Shown here piece by piece: positions 53,708 through 61,237 of a DNA stretch of 64,000 nucleotides. Source of the stretch: Cupriavidus basilensis (GTDB lineage: Bacteria; Pseudomonadota; Gammaproteobacteria; Burkholderiales; Burkholderiaceae); the NCBI RefSeq assembly GCF_008801925.2, contig NZ_CP062804.1:1612001-1676000 (forward strand). The letters are read 5' to 3'. The notes beneath the pieces were generated by a model that ran no database searches, was not told the origin of the DNA, and worked only from the letters and a program-made list of their open reading frames with translations. A program made the translations under genes and the position numbers. Each line of letters starts with the position of its first letter. Within the stretch, counting starts at the first letter, position 1.

Positions 53708-53742
53708 ATAAGGCACGATAATGAATGGTTATCGTGCCTTAT
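53708..53742. promoter_or_regulatory. Perfect 14-7-14 inverted repeat between kfrA-like and recombinase genes
   Basis: ATAAGGCACGATAA and TTATCGTGCCTTAT flank the 7-base spacer TGAATGG with no mismatch. The inner ATAA/TTAT ends and short spacer resemble tyrosine-recombinase core sites such as dif and lox. A KfrA-type operator of this shape is equally possible. A -10-like TATAAT (53755-53760) for the recombinase gene lies just beyond it, so a bound protein would block that promoter. Confidence 0.7.
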
Positions 53743-53786
53743 TGCTTGTTGTTGTATAATTTAATACAGCATACATCATATTTATT

Positions 53787-54947
53787 ATGATTTCTCAAGA
53801 ACCTAGCTTACTCCCAGGTGACAAGGCCGAAAACTCGCCAAAGCGCCCCGATTCCTCCATCCTGAAGCCCGCTCATGCCGATTTTCCCGCGCCGCTGCGC
53901 CCGTCCGAACTCGACCCGCTGGGCCGCCAGGCCGCCGAAGCGCTGTACCGCGAGGGCGAATCCGCCAACACGGTGGCCAGCTATCGTTCCGCCTTACGGT
54001 ATTGGGCTGGTTGGTTCGCGCTGCGCTATGGCCAGCCGATCGCCCTGCCCTTGCAGCCGGCGGTCATCATCCAGTTCGTCGTAGACCACGCCACGCGGAC
54101 CACGCCCCAGGGCCCGGTCAGTGAGCTGCCGCCGGCCATTGATGCGGCACTGGTCGCCCGTGGCCTCAAGGCGCGTACAGGCCCGCCAGCGTTAGCCACC
54201 CTGATGCACCGGCTGGCCGTGATTGCCAAGGCGCATCGGCTGGAAAACCTGGATAACCCCTGCGCCGACCCGGCCGCGCGTGAACTGGTGGCGCGCACGC
54301 GCCGGGCCTATGCCAAGCGCGGCGAGCGTCCCGCGCGCAAGGCGGCGCTGACGCGTGAGCCGTTATCCCGTCTGCTGGAAACCTGCGACGATTCGCTGAT
54401 CGGCTTGCGCAACCGTGCGCTGCTGCTGTTCGCCTGGTCCAGCGGTGGCCGGCGGCGCTCCGAGGTGGCGGGGGCCACCGTTGCCAACCTGCGGCGCCTC
54501 GCCCCGGGCGAGTTCGTCTATCAACTGGGCTGGTCCAAGACCAACCAGGCCGGGGCCGACCTGCCTGACAACGCCAAGCCGGTGATCGGCGCGGCGGGCG
54601 CCGCGCTGGAGGCCTGGCTGGCGGCTGCGGGGATTGGCGACGGCGCGATCTTCCGGCGCGTGCGCCGTGGCGGGCATGTGGGCGAAGCGCTGTCCGACGC
54701 CGCCGTGCGCAAGATCGTCAGGCAGCGTTGCGAGGCGGCCGGGCTGGAGGGAGATTTCTCGGCGCATTCGCTGCGCTCGGGTTTCGTGACCGAGGCCGCT
54801 TCGCGCCAGGTGCCGATGGCCGAGGCCATGGCCATGACGGGGCACACCAGCGTGGCGACGCTGGTACGGTATTTCCGGGCGGCGGATGCACGCCGCTCGG
54901 TGGCGGCTGACCTGATCGGCGTGCCGGACGAGGATGCGGAGCCGTAA
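53787..54947 (+). CDS. Tyrosine-type site-specific recombinase
   Basis: The 386-residue protein has an N-terminal core-binding SAM-like domain (about 45-180) and a catalytic domain. The expected residues are present: Arg223 (GRRRSEV), Lys251 (WSKTNQ), His327 and Arg330 (HSLRSGF), His353 (TGHTS) and the nucleophile Tyr362 (LVRYFR). It should be active. It is preceded by a TATAAT and the long palindrome shared with the kfrA-like gene. No tRNA or further element boundary was found beside it, so it may act on a fixed chromosomal site rather than on a phage. Confidence 0.9.
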   Translation: MISQEPSLLPGDKAENSPKRPDSSILKPAHADFPAPLRPSELDPLGRQAAEALYREGESANTVASYRSALRYWAGWFALRYGQPIALPLQPAVIIQFVVDHATRTTPQGPVSELPPAIDAALVARGLKARTGPPALATLMHRLAVIAKAHRLENLDNPCADPAARELVARTRRAYAKRGERPARKAALTREPLSRLLETCDDSLIGLRNRALLLFAWSSGGRRRSEVAGATVANLRRLAPGEFVYQLGWSKTNQAGADLPDNAKPVIGAAGAALEAWLAAAGIGDGAIFRRVRRGGHVGEALSDAAVRKIVRQRCEAAGLEGDFSAHSLRSGFVTEAASRQVPMAEAMAMTGHTSVATLVRYFRAADARRSVAADLIGVPDEDAEP

Positions 54948-54972
54948 CAACAGATGCCGCCTTCCACGTGTA

Positions 54973-54995
54973 GTTCTCCTTGATGCAAGGAGAAC
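54973..54995. repeat. Perfect stem-loop after the recombinase gene
   Basis: GTTCTCCTT and AAGGAGAAC form a 9-base-pair stem around GATGC, 26 bases after the recombinase stop. No T-run follows on either strand, so it is not a typical terminator. It may be a protein-binding or attachment site. Confidence 0.5.
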
Positions 54996-55177
54996 GTCTC
55001 AAATCTGATTCTGTTGCCGAGAATGCAAGGGCGCCAGGATCACGGGAGAACGGTCGTCACCGCTGGACAAGCCGCCCTGGGGCGGACAAGAATATGGGCC
55101 GGGTTGTGCACACGACCACCAGATTCCAGACCGACAATTACGGCGGCCGCTACCGGCGGTGCCAACGGGAGACTGCC

Positions 55178-55594
55178 ATGCGGCACTGGCTTGTCCTGCT
55201 TGCGCTTGCCTGCTGCATGGGTGCGGCCCACGCCGGCAAATGCGTAAGCGGCAACAAAACGCTCTACACCGACTCCCCGTGCCCGGCCGGCTGGCAGGGC
55301 GCGGCGCTGGGCGGCAATCTCTCTCGTATCAGCCCCGAACCGGCTACCGACGCGGCCAACCAGCAGTTCCTGAAAAAGCGCGAGGCGGAGGAGCGCGAAT
55401 ACCAGGCGCGGCTGGTGCGCGAGCAAAACGAGGCCGCCCGCACCGAGCTCAACCAGTGTTACTGGCTGGCCAACCAGATGCGGCTGCTGGAGTCCGACTA
55501 CAGTGCGCGCCGCCTGGCTCGGCTGCCGGAGCAGGAGGACTACCGCAGGCGCTACCGTAACCTGCGCGATCAGCAGGCGCGGCTGCGCTGCTGA
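55178..55594 (+). CDS. Small secreted protein with DUF4124-like start
   Basis: From the ATG at 55178 the protein has 138 residues; the frame goes back to 54980 without a signal pattern. A clear signal peptide (about 1-19, ending GAAHA) is followed by KCVSGNKTLYTDSPCPAGW, with the YxDxPC pattern of DUF4124-type secreted proteins. A charged helical region with many Arg, Glu and Gln and two Cys (QCYWLAN and the last residue) comes after it. It is probably periplasmic, with a possible disulfide; function unknown. Confidence 0.7.
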   Translation: MRHWLVLLALACCMGAAHAGKCVSGNKTLYTDSPCPAGWQGAALGGNLSRISPEPATDAANQQFLKKREAEEREYQARLVREQNEAARTELNQCYWLANQMRLLESDYSARRLARLPEQEDYRRRYRNLRDQQARLRC

Positions 55595-55752
55595 GGCCAT
55601 GGACATCGCTCGATTGCCTGTTCGATTGCCTGTTTGAATTCCGCAAGCCACTACAATATGCGCCGGGTATGCCGATATACAGGCGGTGCGCGTGCAATCG
55701 CAGCCCGAGAGCGTGATGTCGCACACCATCCCCTGCCAGTCGCCGAACCCCT

Positions 55753-56724
55753 ATGACGCCGCCTTCGATCCCCGCCAACGAACAGCTTCGGCTGGATACG
55801 CTGCGTGCCCTGAATATCCTCGATACCTCGGCGGAGGAGCGCTTCGACCGCCTGACCCGGCTGGCGCGGCGCCTGTTTGGCGTACCCATTGCGCTGGTCA
55901 GCCTGGTGGACGCCAACCGCCAGTGGTTCAAGTCCTGCATTGGCTTGTCTTCCACCGAGTCCCCTCGCGAGGTCTCGTTCTGCGGGCACGCGATCCTCGA
56001 TGACGGCATCCTGCTGGTGCCCGACGCGCTGCTCGACGAACGCTTTCACGACAACCCGCTGGTGGTGGACGAGCCCGGTATCCGCTTTTATGCGGGCTGT
56101 CCATTGTCGGTGGCCAACGGCAGCAAGCTGGGTACGCTGTGCCTGATCGACGTGCAGCCTCGCGAGTTCGGCGAGGAAGACCGCGCCTTGTTGCGCGACC
56201 TGGCTCGCATGGCCGAGCAGGAGTTGGCCGCACTGCAACTGGCCACCATGGACGAGCTGACGCTGTTGTCCAATCGCCGCGGCTTCTCGGCGCTGGCGCA
56301 ACATGCGCTCAATGTGTGCAAGCGCCTGGACAAGCCCGCCACGCTGCTGTTCTTCGACCTGGATAATTTCAAAGGCATCAACGACCGCTTTGGCCATGCC
56401 GAGGGCGACCGCGCCCTGTCGGTCTTTGCCGCGCAGTTGCGCCAGTCGCTGCGTGACTCCGATGTGATCGGCCGCCTGGGCGGCGATGAGTTCGTGGCGC
56501 TGCTGACCGGCTCCAATGCCGCGCTGTGCCAGGCTACGCTGGCACGCCTGAAATCGGCCATGGATGCGATCAACGAGCAGGCGGCGCGAGGTTATGACAT
56601 CGCGTTCAGCGTCGGATCCGTCCAGTTCGATGCGGCGCGCCACGATGGCACCACCGCGCTGCTGGCCGAGGCCGATGCGGCCATGTATGCCAACAAGGCA
56701 TCCCGCAAGGCAAGCCAGCGCTAA
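55753..56724 (+). CDS. Diguanylate cyclase with GAF and GGDEF domains
   Basis: The 323-residue protein has an N-terminal GAF domain (about 15-160; FDRLTRLARRLFGVPIALVS and REVSFCGHAILDDGILLVPD). The GGDEF domain that follows has LFFDLDNFKGINDRFGH and the catalytic GGDEF in IGRLGGDEFVALL. The inhibition site RxxD is intact as RDSD (LRDSDVIG), five residues before GGDEF. It is likely a soluble cytosolic enzyme making cyclic-di-GMP under feedback control. No membrane segment or signal peptide is present. Confidence 0.9.
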   Translation: MTPPSIPANEQLRLDTLRALNILDTSAEERFDRLTRLARRLFGVPIALVSLVDANRQWFKSCIGLSSTESPREVSFCGHAILDDGILLVPDALLDERFHDNPLVVDEPGIRFYAGCPLSVANGSKLGTLCLIDVQPREFGEEDRALLRDLARMAEQELAALQLATMDELTLLSNRRGFSALAQHALNVCKRLDKPATLLFFDLDNFKGINDRFGHAEGDRALSVFAAQLRQSLRDSDVIGRLGGDEFVALLTGSNAALCQATLARLKSAMDAINEQAARGYDIAFSVGSVQFDAARHDGTTALLAEADAAMYANKASRKASQR

Positions 56725-56825
56725 CCCTAGGGGTTGCTGCCAAGCCACGCGCGCACCGCCGGGCGCGCCCTCCTGCCTATACTGACAAGCAGCCCCACCG
56801 AGCCAACAAGAAAAGGAGAACGGCT

Positions 56826-57245
56826 ATGGCACACGAGCAATTCCTGGCCAAGCAGGAGGATCGCCGCAGCGGCCTGCGCGCCCTGCGAGCCGCGCTCCTG
56901 AAGGTGCACAAGGAAGTGATCGCGCTGAATCGCACCGAGTACGAACGCCTGCATGGCCCGATCCCGGCCGGGCTGTTCGTGCAGGTTGTGACCGAGGAGA
57001 CCTATTTCCGCTGGCTGGACCCGCTCTCGCGGCTGATCATCGAGATCGACGAAGAGCTGGACGCGCCCGAGCATCACGATGAAACCTGCAAGGCGGTGGC
57101 CGCGGCCACCGAGAAACTGTTTGGTCCCGACAGCGACCCGGCGTTTCGTGACCGCTACCAGCAGGCGCTGCAGGACGAGTCAGGCGTGATCGTGGCGCAC
57201 GGGCAACTGATGAACGTCGTCGCGCAGTTGCGGCAACTGGTCTAG
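56826..57245 (+). CDS. Conserved-looking protein of unknown function
   Basis: The 139-residue protein follows a strong ribosome site (AAAAGGAGAACGGCT). It is rich in charged helices (HEQFLAKQEDRRSGLRALRA, then LIIEIDEELDAPEHHDETCK) and has no signal peptide, membrane segment or cysteine cluster. I do not recognise the family. It is a monocistronic gene near a small stress-protein group, so a stress role is possible but unsupported. Confidence 0.65.
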   Translation: MAHEQFLAKQEDRRSGLRALRAALLKVHKEVIALNRTEYERLHGPIPAGLFVQVVTEETYFRWLDPLSRLIIEIDEELDAPEHHDETCKAVAAATEKLFGPDSDPAFRDRYQQALQDESGVIVAHGQLMNVVAQLRQLV

Positions 57246-57266
57246 CGCGGCGGCCCGGTGCAGCGG

Positions 57267-57461
57267 CTACTTCGCAGGCCGGGTGACGCGTCCGTGGTCC
57301 ACCGAAATCGGGTCGCTCGCGGGAAAGGTTTCCCTCAGGGCTTCGTCGAGCTCTTCTTCCGCCTGGTCAGCCTTGCTGGCAGGCGACGGCTTGGCTTTGG
57401 ATGGTGCGGGCGCCTTGTGAGGCGTCGGCGCCGCTGGCTTGCTCGCATTGGTCATGGTCAT
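57267..57461 (-). CDS. Small protein with ETFPASDP motif
   Basis: From the ATG at 57461 after AGGGA the protein has 64 residues: an alanine/proline/lysine-rich start, then EEELDEALRETFPASDPISV. The ETFPASDP motif is common in small proteobacterial proteins of unknown role, often linked to stress conditions. No structure beyond this motif is visible; the lysine/proline-rich part may be disordered. Confidence 0.6.
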   Translation of the reverse strand: MTMTNASKPAAPTPHKAPAPSKAKPSPASKADQAEEELDEALRETFPASDPISVDHGRVTRPAK

Positions 57462-57841
57462 GTCCCTGGACGGGTGAGTGTGACTTGATCTTAGAAGGCT
57501 TATGGGCGGGATGCCAATCCTGCGCCGATCGCGGGCGCGAAGGCAGTGCCGGGCTCCGGCGCGTCGGCCAGCGCGCGCAGGTAGCCGGCGAAGCCGTCCC
57601 GCACCCGGGCGTGCCGTCCGGCACAAGGTAGGCAGCCCGCGCCGCTGTCATGGCCGGAGACCGCCACGCGGCCTTGTCGGAAGTCTTGGCCGCAACCTGC
57701 TTGACCAACTGGGCAGCAGGCTGACACCCGCCACGATGCGGCGGCGACGGACTCCTGAAACGGGATCTTCCTGGCTGCCATGACGCCGATGCCTGGATTC
57801 GCGCCACAAGCGTCACTGGCCCAGAAGCGAATTCTGGCGCT
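57462..57841. other. Intergenic stretch, possibly a frameshifted small gene
   Basis: On the minus strand an ATG at 57781 begins MAARKIPFQESV. A second frame then reads AAQLVKQVAAKTSDKAAWRS and AMTAARAAYLVPD, and a third reads RDGFAGYLRALADAPEPGTA. This could be a short gene broken by one or two frameshifts, but I cannot name its family and give it low weight. No RNA gene is seen. Confidence 0.3.
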
Positions 57842-58222
57842 TCACTGAATGGGCGGCACGGCACCGAGCTTCTCTGCCAGCATCCGCTCATACACGCCAA
57901 AATGCGTATCCACTTCTGTTTGACTGACGACGACAACGTCAATCGTGACCTGATCGAGCGCCAGGCCGAACATCGTGGCAAGGGCCACTTCCAGGTGGGG
58001 CGCTGCCTCTCTGTCCTTTTCGAACGTCGTGCCGATGCTGATCACGTAAGCATCGCCTTGCGCCGTGACTTCCACCAGCCGGGCCCGCGCGCTGAGGTTG
58101 TTGTCGATCGCGATCGTGACCAACTCCGCCACGCGCCGCGTCCGCTCGGTAGGGAAGCCACGCGTGCACTTGAGCCGCACCCGATGCCTGCCTAGCGTCA
58201 CCCACTCGGAATCGAATTTCAT
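57842..58222 (-). CDS. Unknown 126-residue protein beside the Hsp20 cluster
   Basis: The start at 58222 follows GAAGGAGGCTTCG, a good ribosome site. The protein mixes short beta strands and helices (VTLGRHRVRLKCTRGFPTER, AYVISIGTTFEKDREAAPHL, TIDVVVVSQTEVD) with one Cys and no membrane segment or signal. I do not recognise it. It lies 136 bases past the last Hsp20 gene on the same strand, so it could belong to the same heat-shock unit. Confidence 0.65.
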   Translation of the reverse strand: MKFDSEWVTLGRHRVRLKCTRGFPTERTRRVAELVTIAIDNNLSARARLVEVTAQGDAYVISIGTTFEKDREAAPHLEVALATMFGLALDQVTIDVVVVSQTEVDTHFGVYERMLAEKLGAVPPIQ

Positions 58223-58358
58223 CGAAGCCTCCTTCTCGCGAAGTGTTTTGCCGGGAAAAATAGAGGCCAGTCCCGCGATTTCAAGACCTCAGCTTCGCAC
58301 GTGGATTCGCTGCAGGCTCACGCGAGTCTATGCCCTTGACGCAGCTTGCATCTCCCGC

Positions 58359-58925
58359 TCACTTCACCTCGATCTTCCTCACCGCAGATTGCGACGAACC
58401 GGTCTTGGGCAGACGCAGCGTCAATACACCGCGGTCGAAGTTCGCCTCGACGTGATCAAGGTCGACGCCATCTGGCAGCGGAATGCTGCGCATGAAGGCG
58501 CCGTATGCCCGCTCCAGCCGGTAGCAGCCGTTTTCCTCGCTCCGGATGTCCTGCTTCTTCTCACCGCGCAACACCAGGGCGCCATCTTCGATGGTGGTCT
58601 GCAGGTCCTCGCGATCCATGCCGGGCAGCTCCGCCGTAATCCTCAGCGCCGTGCCATCATCGACCACGTCGATCCGTGGCTGGAAGCGCGATGAGCTGAA
58701 GTCACCGAACCATCGATCCAGTCCCCCGAAGCCCGCGAAGGGTTCATGCAGAAGCTCGCCCATCGCACGCCATGGGTCGCTTGAAAACAGCCGCGAAACG
58801 TCAGGCCAGTCCGGTGTCCGGTGCCTTGGCGCGGGAACATTTGATGACTCGCCCGCCGGCTGCCCGTCCTCTGTCGATTTGCGTAGGAACTTGAAGGGGT
58901 TCCATTTACCCAGATCTGTTTTCAT
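58359..58925 (-). CDS. Hsp20/alpha-crystallin small heat-shock protein (third in cluster)
   Basis: From the ATG at 58925, after GAGGACA, the protein has 188 residues. A long N-terminal arm (1-85; proline-rich, with FRRK-like basic parts and WFGDF) precedes the alpha-crystallin domain (about 90-180; RIDVVDDGTALRITAELPGM, GALVLRGEKK and RGVLTLRLPK). A basic end (RKIEVK) follows. Such proteins hold unfolded proteins without ATP. It is the last of three Hsp20 genes in a row. Confidence 0.9.
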   Translation of the reverse strand: MKTDLGKWNPFKFLRKSTEDGQPAGESSNVPAPRHRTPDWPDVSRLFSSDPWRAMGELLHEPFAGFGGLDRWFGDFSSSRFQPRIDVVDDGTALRITAELPGMDREDLQTTIEDGALVLRGEKKQDIRSEENGCYRLERAYGAFMRSIPLPDGVDLDHVEANFDRGVLTLRLPKTGSSQSAVRKIEVK

Positions 58926-59014
58926 CTTGTCCTCACCGAATGTCCAGCCAATTTCCGCGGGCACTGCGGTGGCGCCCTTGCGGATGCCACCGCTACCCGG
59001 CGGGCGACGGCCAC

Positions 59015-59422
59015 TCACGCCACGTTGACTGCAATGCGGCGTGGGCGCGCTTCGTCGCGACGCGGGATCGTCAGCTTGAGCACGCCGTCCTGCAGGTTCG
59101 CCTCGATCTTCGACGCGTCAAGGTCCGCACTCAGCGAGAAAGCGCGTGCGAAGTGCGGCTGGCGAATTTCCGCGTGTTGCACCCGCAGTCCTTGGGGGGT
59201 GGGCACGACCGCTTCCGCCTCGATATGGAGGTTGCCGTCGTGAACATTCACCTCGAGCTTGTCCCTGGTCACGCCTGGAAGGTCGGCCCAGAGGGTGACG
59301 CCGTTGCTGTTCTCGACGATATCGACCGCGGGAAGCAGTGTCATCGTCGGCGTCGACCTGTCCTCCTGACCTTTTGTCACCGCATTCTGGTCGCGTTCAA
59401 CCATTTGGGTAGTTTCGTTCAT
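59015..59422 (-). CDS. Hsp20/alpha-crystallin small heat-shock protein (second in cluster)
   Basis: The 135-residue protein has a short acidic N-terminal part and the alpha-crystallin domain (about 28-125; AVDIVENSNGVTLWADLPGV, HIEAEAVVPTP, DGVLKLTIPR). It starts 15 bases after the first Hsp20 gene's stop, behind GAGGAGA, so it is cotranscribed. It is 40 to 50 residues shorter than the third protein, so the three probably form mixed oligomers. Confidence 0.9.
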   Translation of the reverse strand: MNETTQMVERDQNAVTKGQEDRSTPTMTLLPAVDIVENSNGVTLWADLPGVTRDKLEVNVHDGNLHIEAEAVVPTPQGLRVQHAEIRQPHFARAFSLSADLDASKIEANLQDGVLKLTIPRRDEARPRRIAVNVA

Positions 59423-59437
59423 GGCATTCTCCTCGCG

Positions 59438-59878
59438 TTACTGGACCGTGATCGCCCGGGGCTTAGAGGCTTCGCGCTTACCGACACTGATAGACAGGCA
59501 GCCGTTGGCATAGCGCGCCTGAACCTTGTCCGGGTCGGCGCTCTGCGGCAATTCGACGACGCGCCGGAACGTGCCTGTGAATCGCTCTTGCGCGTACAGC
59601 CGGACCTCCGGATCCTCCTCCGCTTGCGCCGTTTCGCGCTCGCCGCTGATGGTCAGCAAGCCCTTGTCGATCGACACCTCGAACTTGTCTGGCTTGAGCC
59701 CCGGCGCGAACGCGACGATCTCGATGGAATCGTCCGTGGCGCCGATATTGACGGGGGGGAATGCCCCGAAGCGGCCGGAGCGGATGCTGGATGGGAAGCC
59801 GCCGAACAAGCTCGCCATCTGCCTTTGCATGCGGTCGAGTTCGCTGAAGACGTCAGTTCCAAAGAAAAGGTCGCTCAT
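59438..59878 (-). CDS. Hsp20/alpha-crystallin small heat-shock protein (first in cluster)
   Basis: From the ATG at 59878 the protein has 146 residues. Its N-terminal arm (MSDLFFGTDVFSELDRMQRQ) and alpha-crystallin domain (about 45-140; VNIGATDDSIEIVAFAPGLK, LTISGERETA, YANGCLSISVGKRE) match IbpA-type class A proteins. The ribosome site AAGGAGGA lies 7 bases before the ATG and is masked by a hairpin (59887-59909). The promoter candidate is at 60004-60033, with a leader of about 120 bases. It leads the three-gene cluster. Confidence 0.9.
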   Translation of the reverse strand: MSDLFFGTDVFSELDRMQRQMASLFGGFPSSIRSGRFGAFPPVNIGATDDSIEIVAFAPGLKPDKFEVSIDKGLLTISGERETAQAEEDPEVRLYAQERFTGTFRRVVELPQSADPDKVQARYANGCLSISVGKREASKPRAITVQ

Positions 59879-59886
59879 GGTCGTAT

Positions 59887-59909
59887 CCTCCTTCGACGCA
59901 GCAAGGAGG
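59887..59909 (-). ncRNA. Putative RNA thermometer (ROSE-like hairpin) in the hsp20 leader
   Basis: In the minus-strand message CCTCCTT (59909-59903) pairs perfectly with AAGGAGG (59893-59887), which is the ribosome site of the first hsp20 gene. The loop starts with GCTGC, so the 5' arm reads CTCCTTGCT, holding the TTGCT that is typical of ROSE thermometers. Heating would open the stem and free the ribosome site. The other two hsp20 genes lack such a stem. Confidence 0.6.
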
Positions 59910-60003
59910 CGAAGGGGCAACGCGCTCCCATCCACCTGCCAAGCTGCTGGCAAACAAACAGAAACACGCAGCGCGCAATGGTCGCGACTGCCTGAGCAAA
60001 AAT

Positions 60004-60033
60004 AAAATAGTAATTGGCCACCCAAATTTCAAG
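60004..60033 (-). promoter_or_regulatory. Candidate heat-shock promoter of the hsp20 cluster
   Basis: The minus strand has CTTGAAA (60033-60027), the perfect -35 of sigma-32 promoters. The matching sigma-32 -10 (CCCCAT-type) is not seen. A sigma-70-like -10, TATTTT (60009-60004), lies 17 bases after TTGAAA. Either sigma factor could act; the leader to the ATG is about 120 bases. Confidence 0.5.
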
Positions 60034-60304
60034 GGAGCAAGCCTGCGGTGTCGGAGGTCGTGTCGGCACATCCGGATGTGCCCGTGCTCGCGCCCGCCGG
60101 GGTCTTTCACCGCGACCATCTCCCGGCACACGCTGCCTGCGCGCAAGCATGGGCCGACAGCCGGAAGCGAGCCTGGCTGTTCTACGAGGATGCGATCCAC
60201 CGCCGTACTCTGGGGCAGCTTCAGCGGCAACGCGTGAACTGGCATGCAGCCGGCTTGGCTGCCACACCGCAGACGCCTCTGCGCGTTCGGCTTCAGGCTT
60301 GCGC
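60034..60304. other. Gap between the hsp20 promoter and the TauE/SafE gene
   Basis: No gene is supported in these 271 bases. A plus-strand frame from 60048 lacks any recognisable pattern or ribosome site and is taken as chance. Confidence 0.4.
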
Positions 60305-61165
60305 TTACTTGAACATCATGCTGACCATCACCAGGGCCAGCAGCCCGAGATAGACGCGCGCATGCACGCGGTCGGGGATGCGCCCGGCCAGCGGGGCGGC
60401 AAGGCGGATGCCGGCCAGTGCGCCGATCGATAGCAGGCCGAACGCGGCGAGGTCGATGTACCCCAGATAACCGCGGCCCAGCGCCACTGGCTGGTACCAC
60501 GCCATGACCACATAGGCCAGGGTGCCCGGCACGGCAACCGGCAGGCTCAAGGGGTTCGCCATTGCCGTGGCTTGCGCCATGCTCAGGCCACGGCGGCGCA
60601 GCAGGGGCACGGTCATGACGCTGCCCCCTACGCCGAGGAACGTGGCGACCGCACCGATCGCCAGGCCGCCCGCCACCGTCTGCGCCTGCCCGAGCCGCCG
60701 CGGCGAGTCCTGCCCGGCGCGCGCAAGAAATCCGCGCCGAGCAAGGCAATCCAGCAGCGTGACGCCAAGGTAGGCCACAAAGGCAAGGCGAACCACGTCG
60801 CTGCTCGCCAGCGTGGCGGCGCCGGCGCCCACGATGGCGCCCAACCCGATGAATCCCCCCAGCGGCCACACATAGGGCCACTGGATGTTGCCCGCCAGGC
60901 GATGCGTGCGGGTGGCGAGCGAGGCGCTCAGGATCATCACCGCCGTGGAGGTCGCGACGGCAATCTGCATGGCGGACTGGCCTGGCCCAGGCGCATCGGC
61001 GGTGCTCAATGCGCGGTAAAGCAAAGGCACCACCACAAACCCGCCGCCGAAGCCGAACAAGACAGAGGTCAAGCCAGTCAGGCAGCCGAACAGGACAAAA
61101 AGGAGATAGAGCATCGCAAAGGCGGAGTGGGTTCCAGGTCCGCCCACGATACGTACGGTTGGCAT
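60305..61165 (-). CDS. TauE/SafE-family sulfite/organosulfonate permease
   Basis: From the ATG at 61165 the protein has 286 residues; another Met at 61114 (MLYLLFVLFGCL) fits a shorter start, and neither has a good ribosome site. Eight hydrophobic helices carry the family patterns GLTSVLFGFGGGFVVVPLL and the second-half echo AIGAVATFLGVGGSVMTVPL. Related transporters export or import sulfite, sulfoacetate or other anions. It is divergent from the AraC gene at 61238, with 72 bases between them. Confidence 0.85.
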   Translation of the reverse strand: MPTVRIVGGPGTHSAFAMLYLLFVLFGCLTGLTSVLFGFGGGFVVVPLLYRALSTADAPGPGQSAMQIAVATSTAVMILSASLATRTHRLAGNIQWPYVWPLGGFIGLGAIVGAGAATLASSDVVRLAFVAYLGVTLLDCLARRGFLARAGQDSPRRLGQAQTVAGGLAIGAVATFLGVGGSVMTVPLLRRRGLSMAQATAMANPLSLPVAVPGTLAYVVMAWYQPVALGRGYLGYIDLAAFGLLSIGALAGIRLAAPLAGRIPDRVHARVYLGLLALVMVSMMFK

Positions 61166-61237
61166 GGCCAACTTTCGAAGATTGGTCAATAATATTTGTG
61201 TTTCGGCCATTCCACCCTTCCGCCGCCCTTTCCTGCC

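Noticed and set aside
53787..54947. The recombinase as part of an integrated phage or genomic island
   Set aside because: No tRNA target, direct repeats or cargo genes lie beside it; only the kfrA-like gene and the shared palindrome do.
60048..60353. A 101-codon plus-strand frame before the TauE/SafE gene
   Set aside because: No ribosome site or recognisable motif, and its end overlaps the 3' end of the opposite gene.
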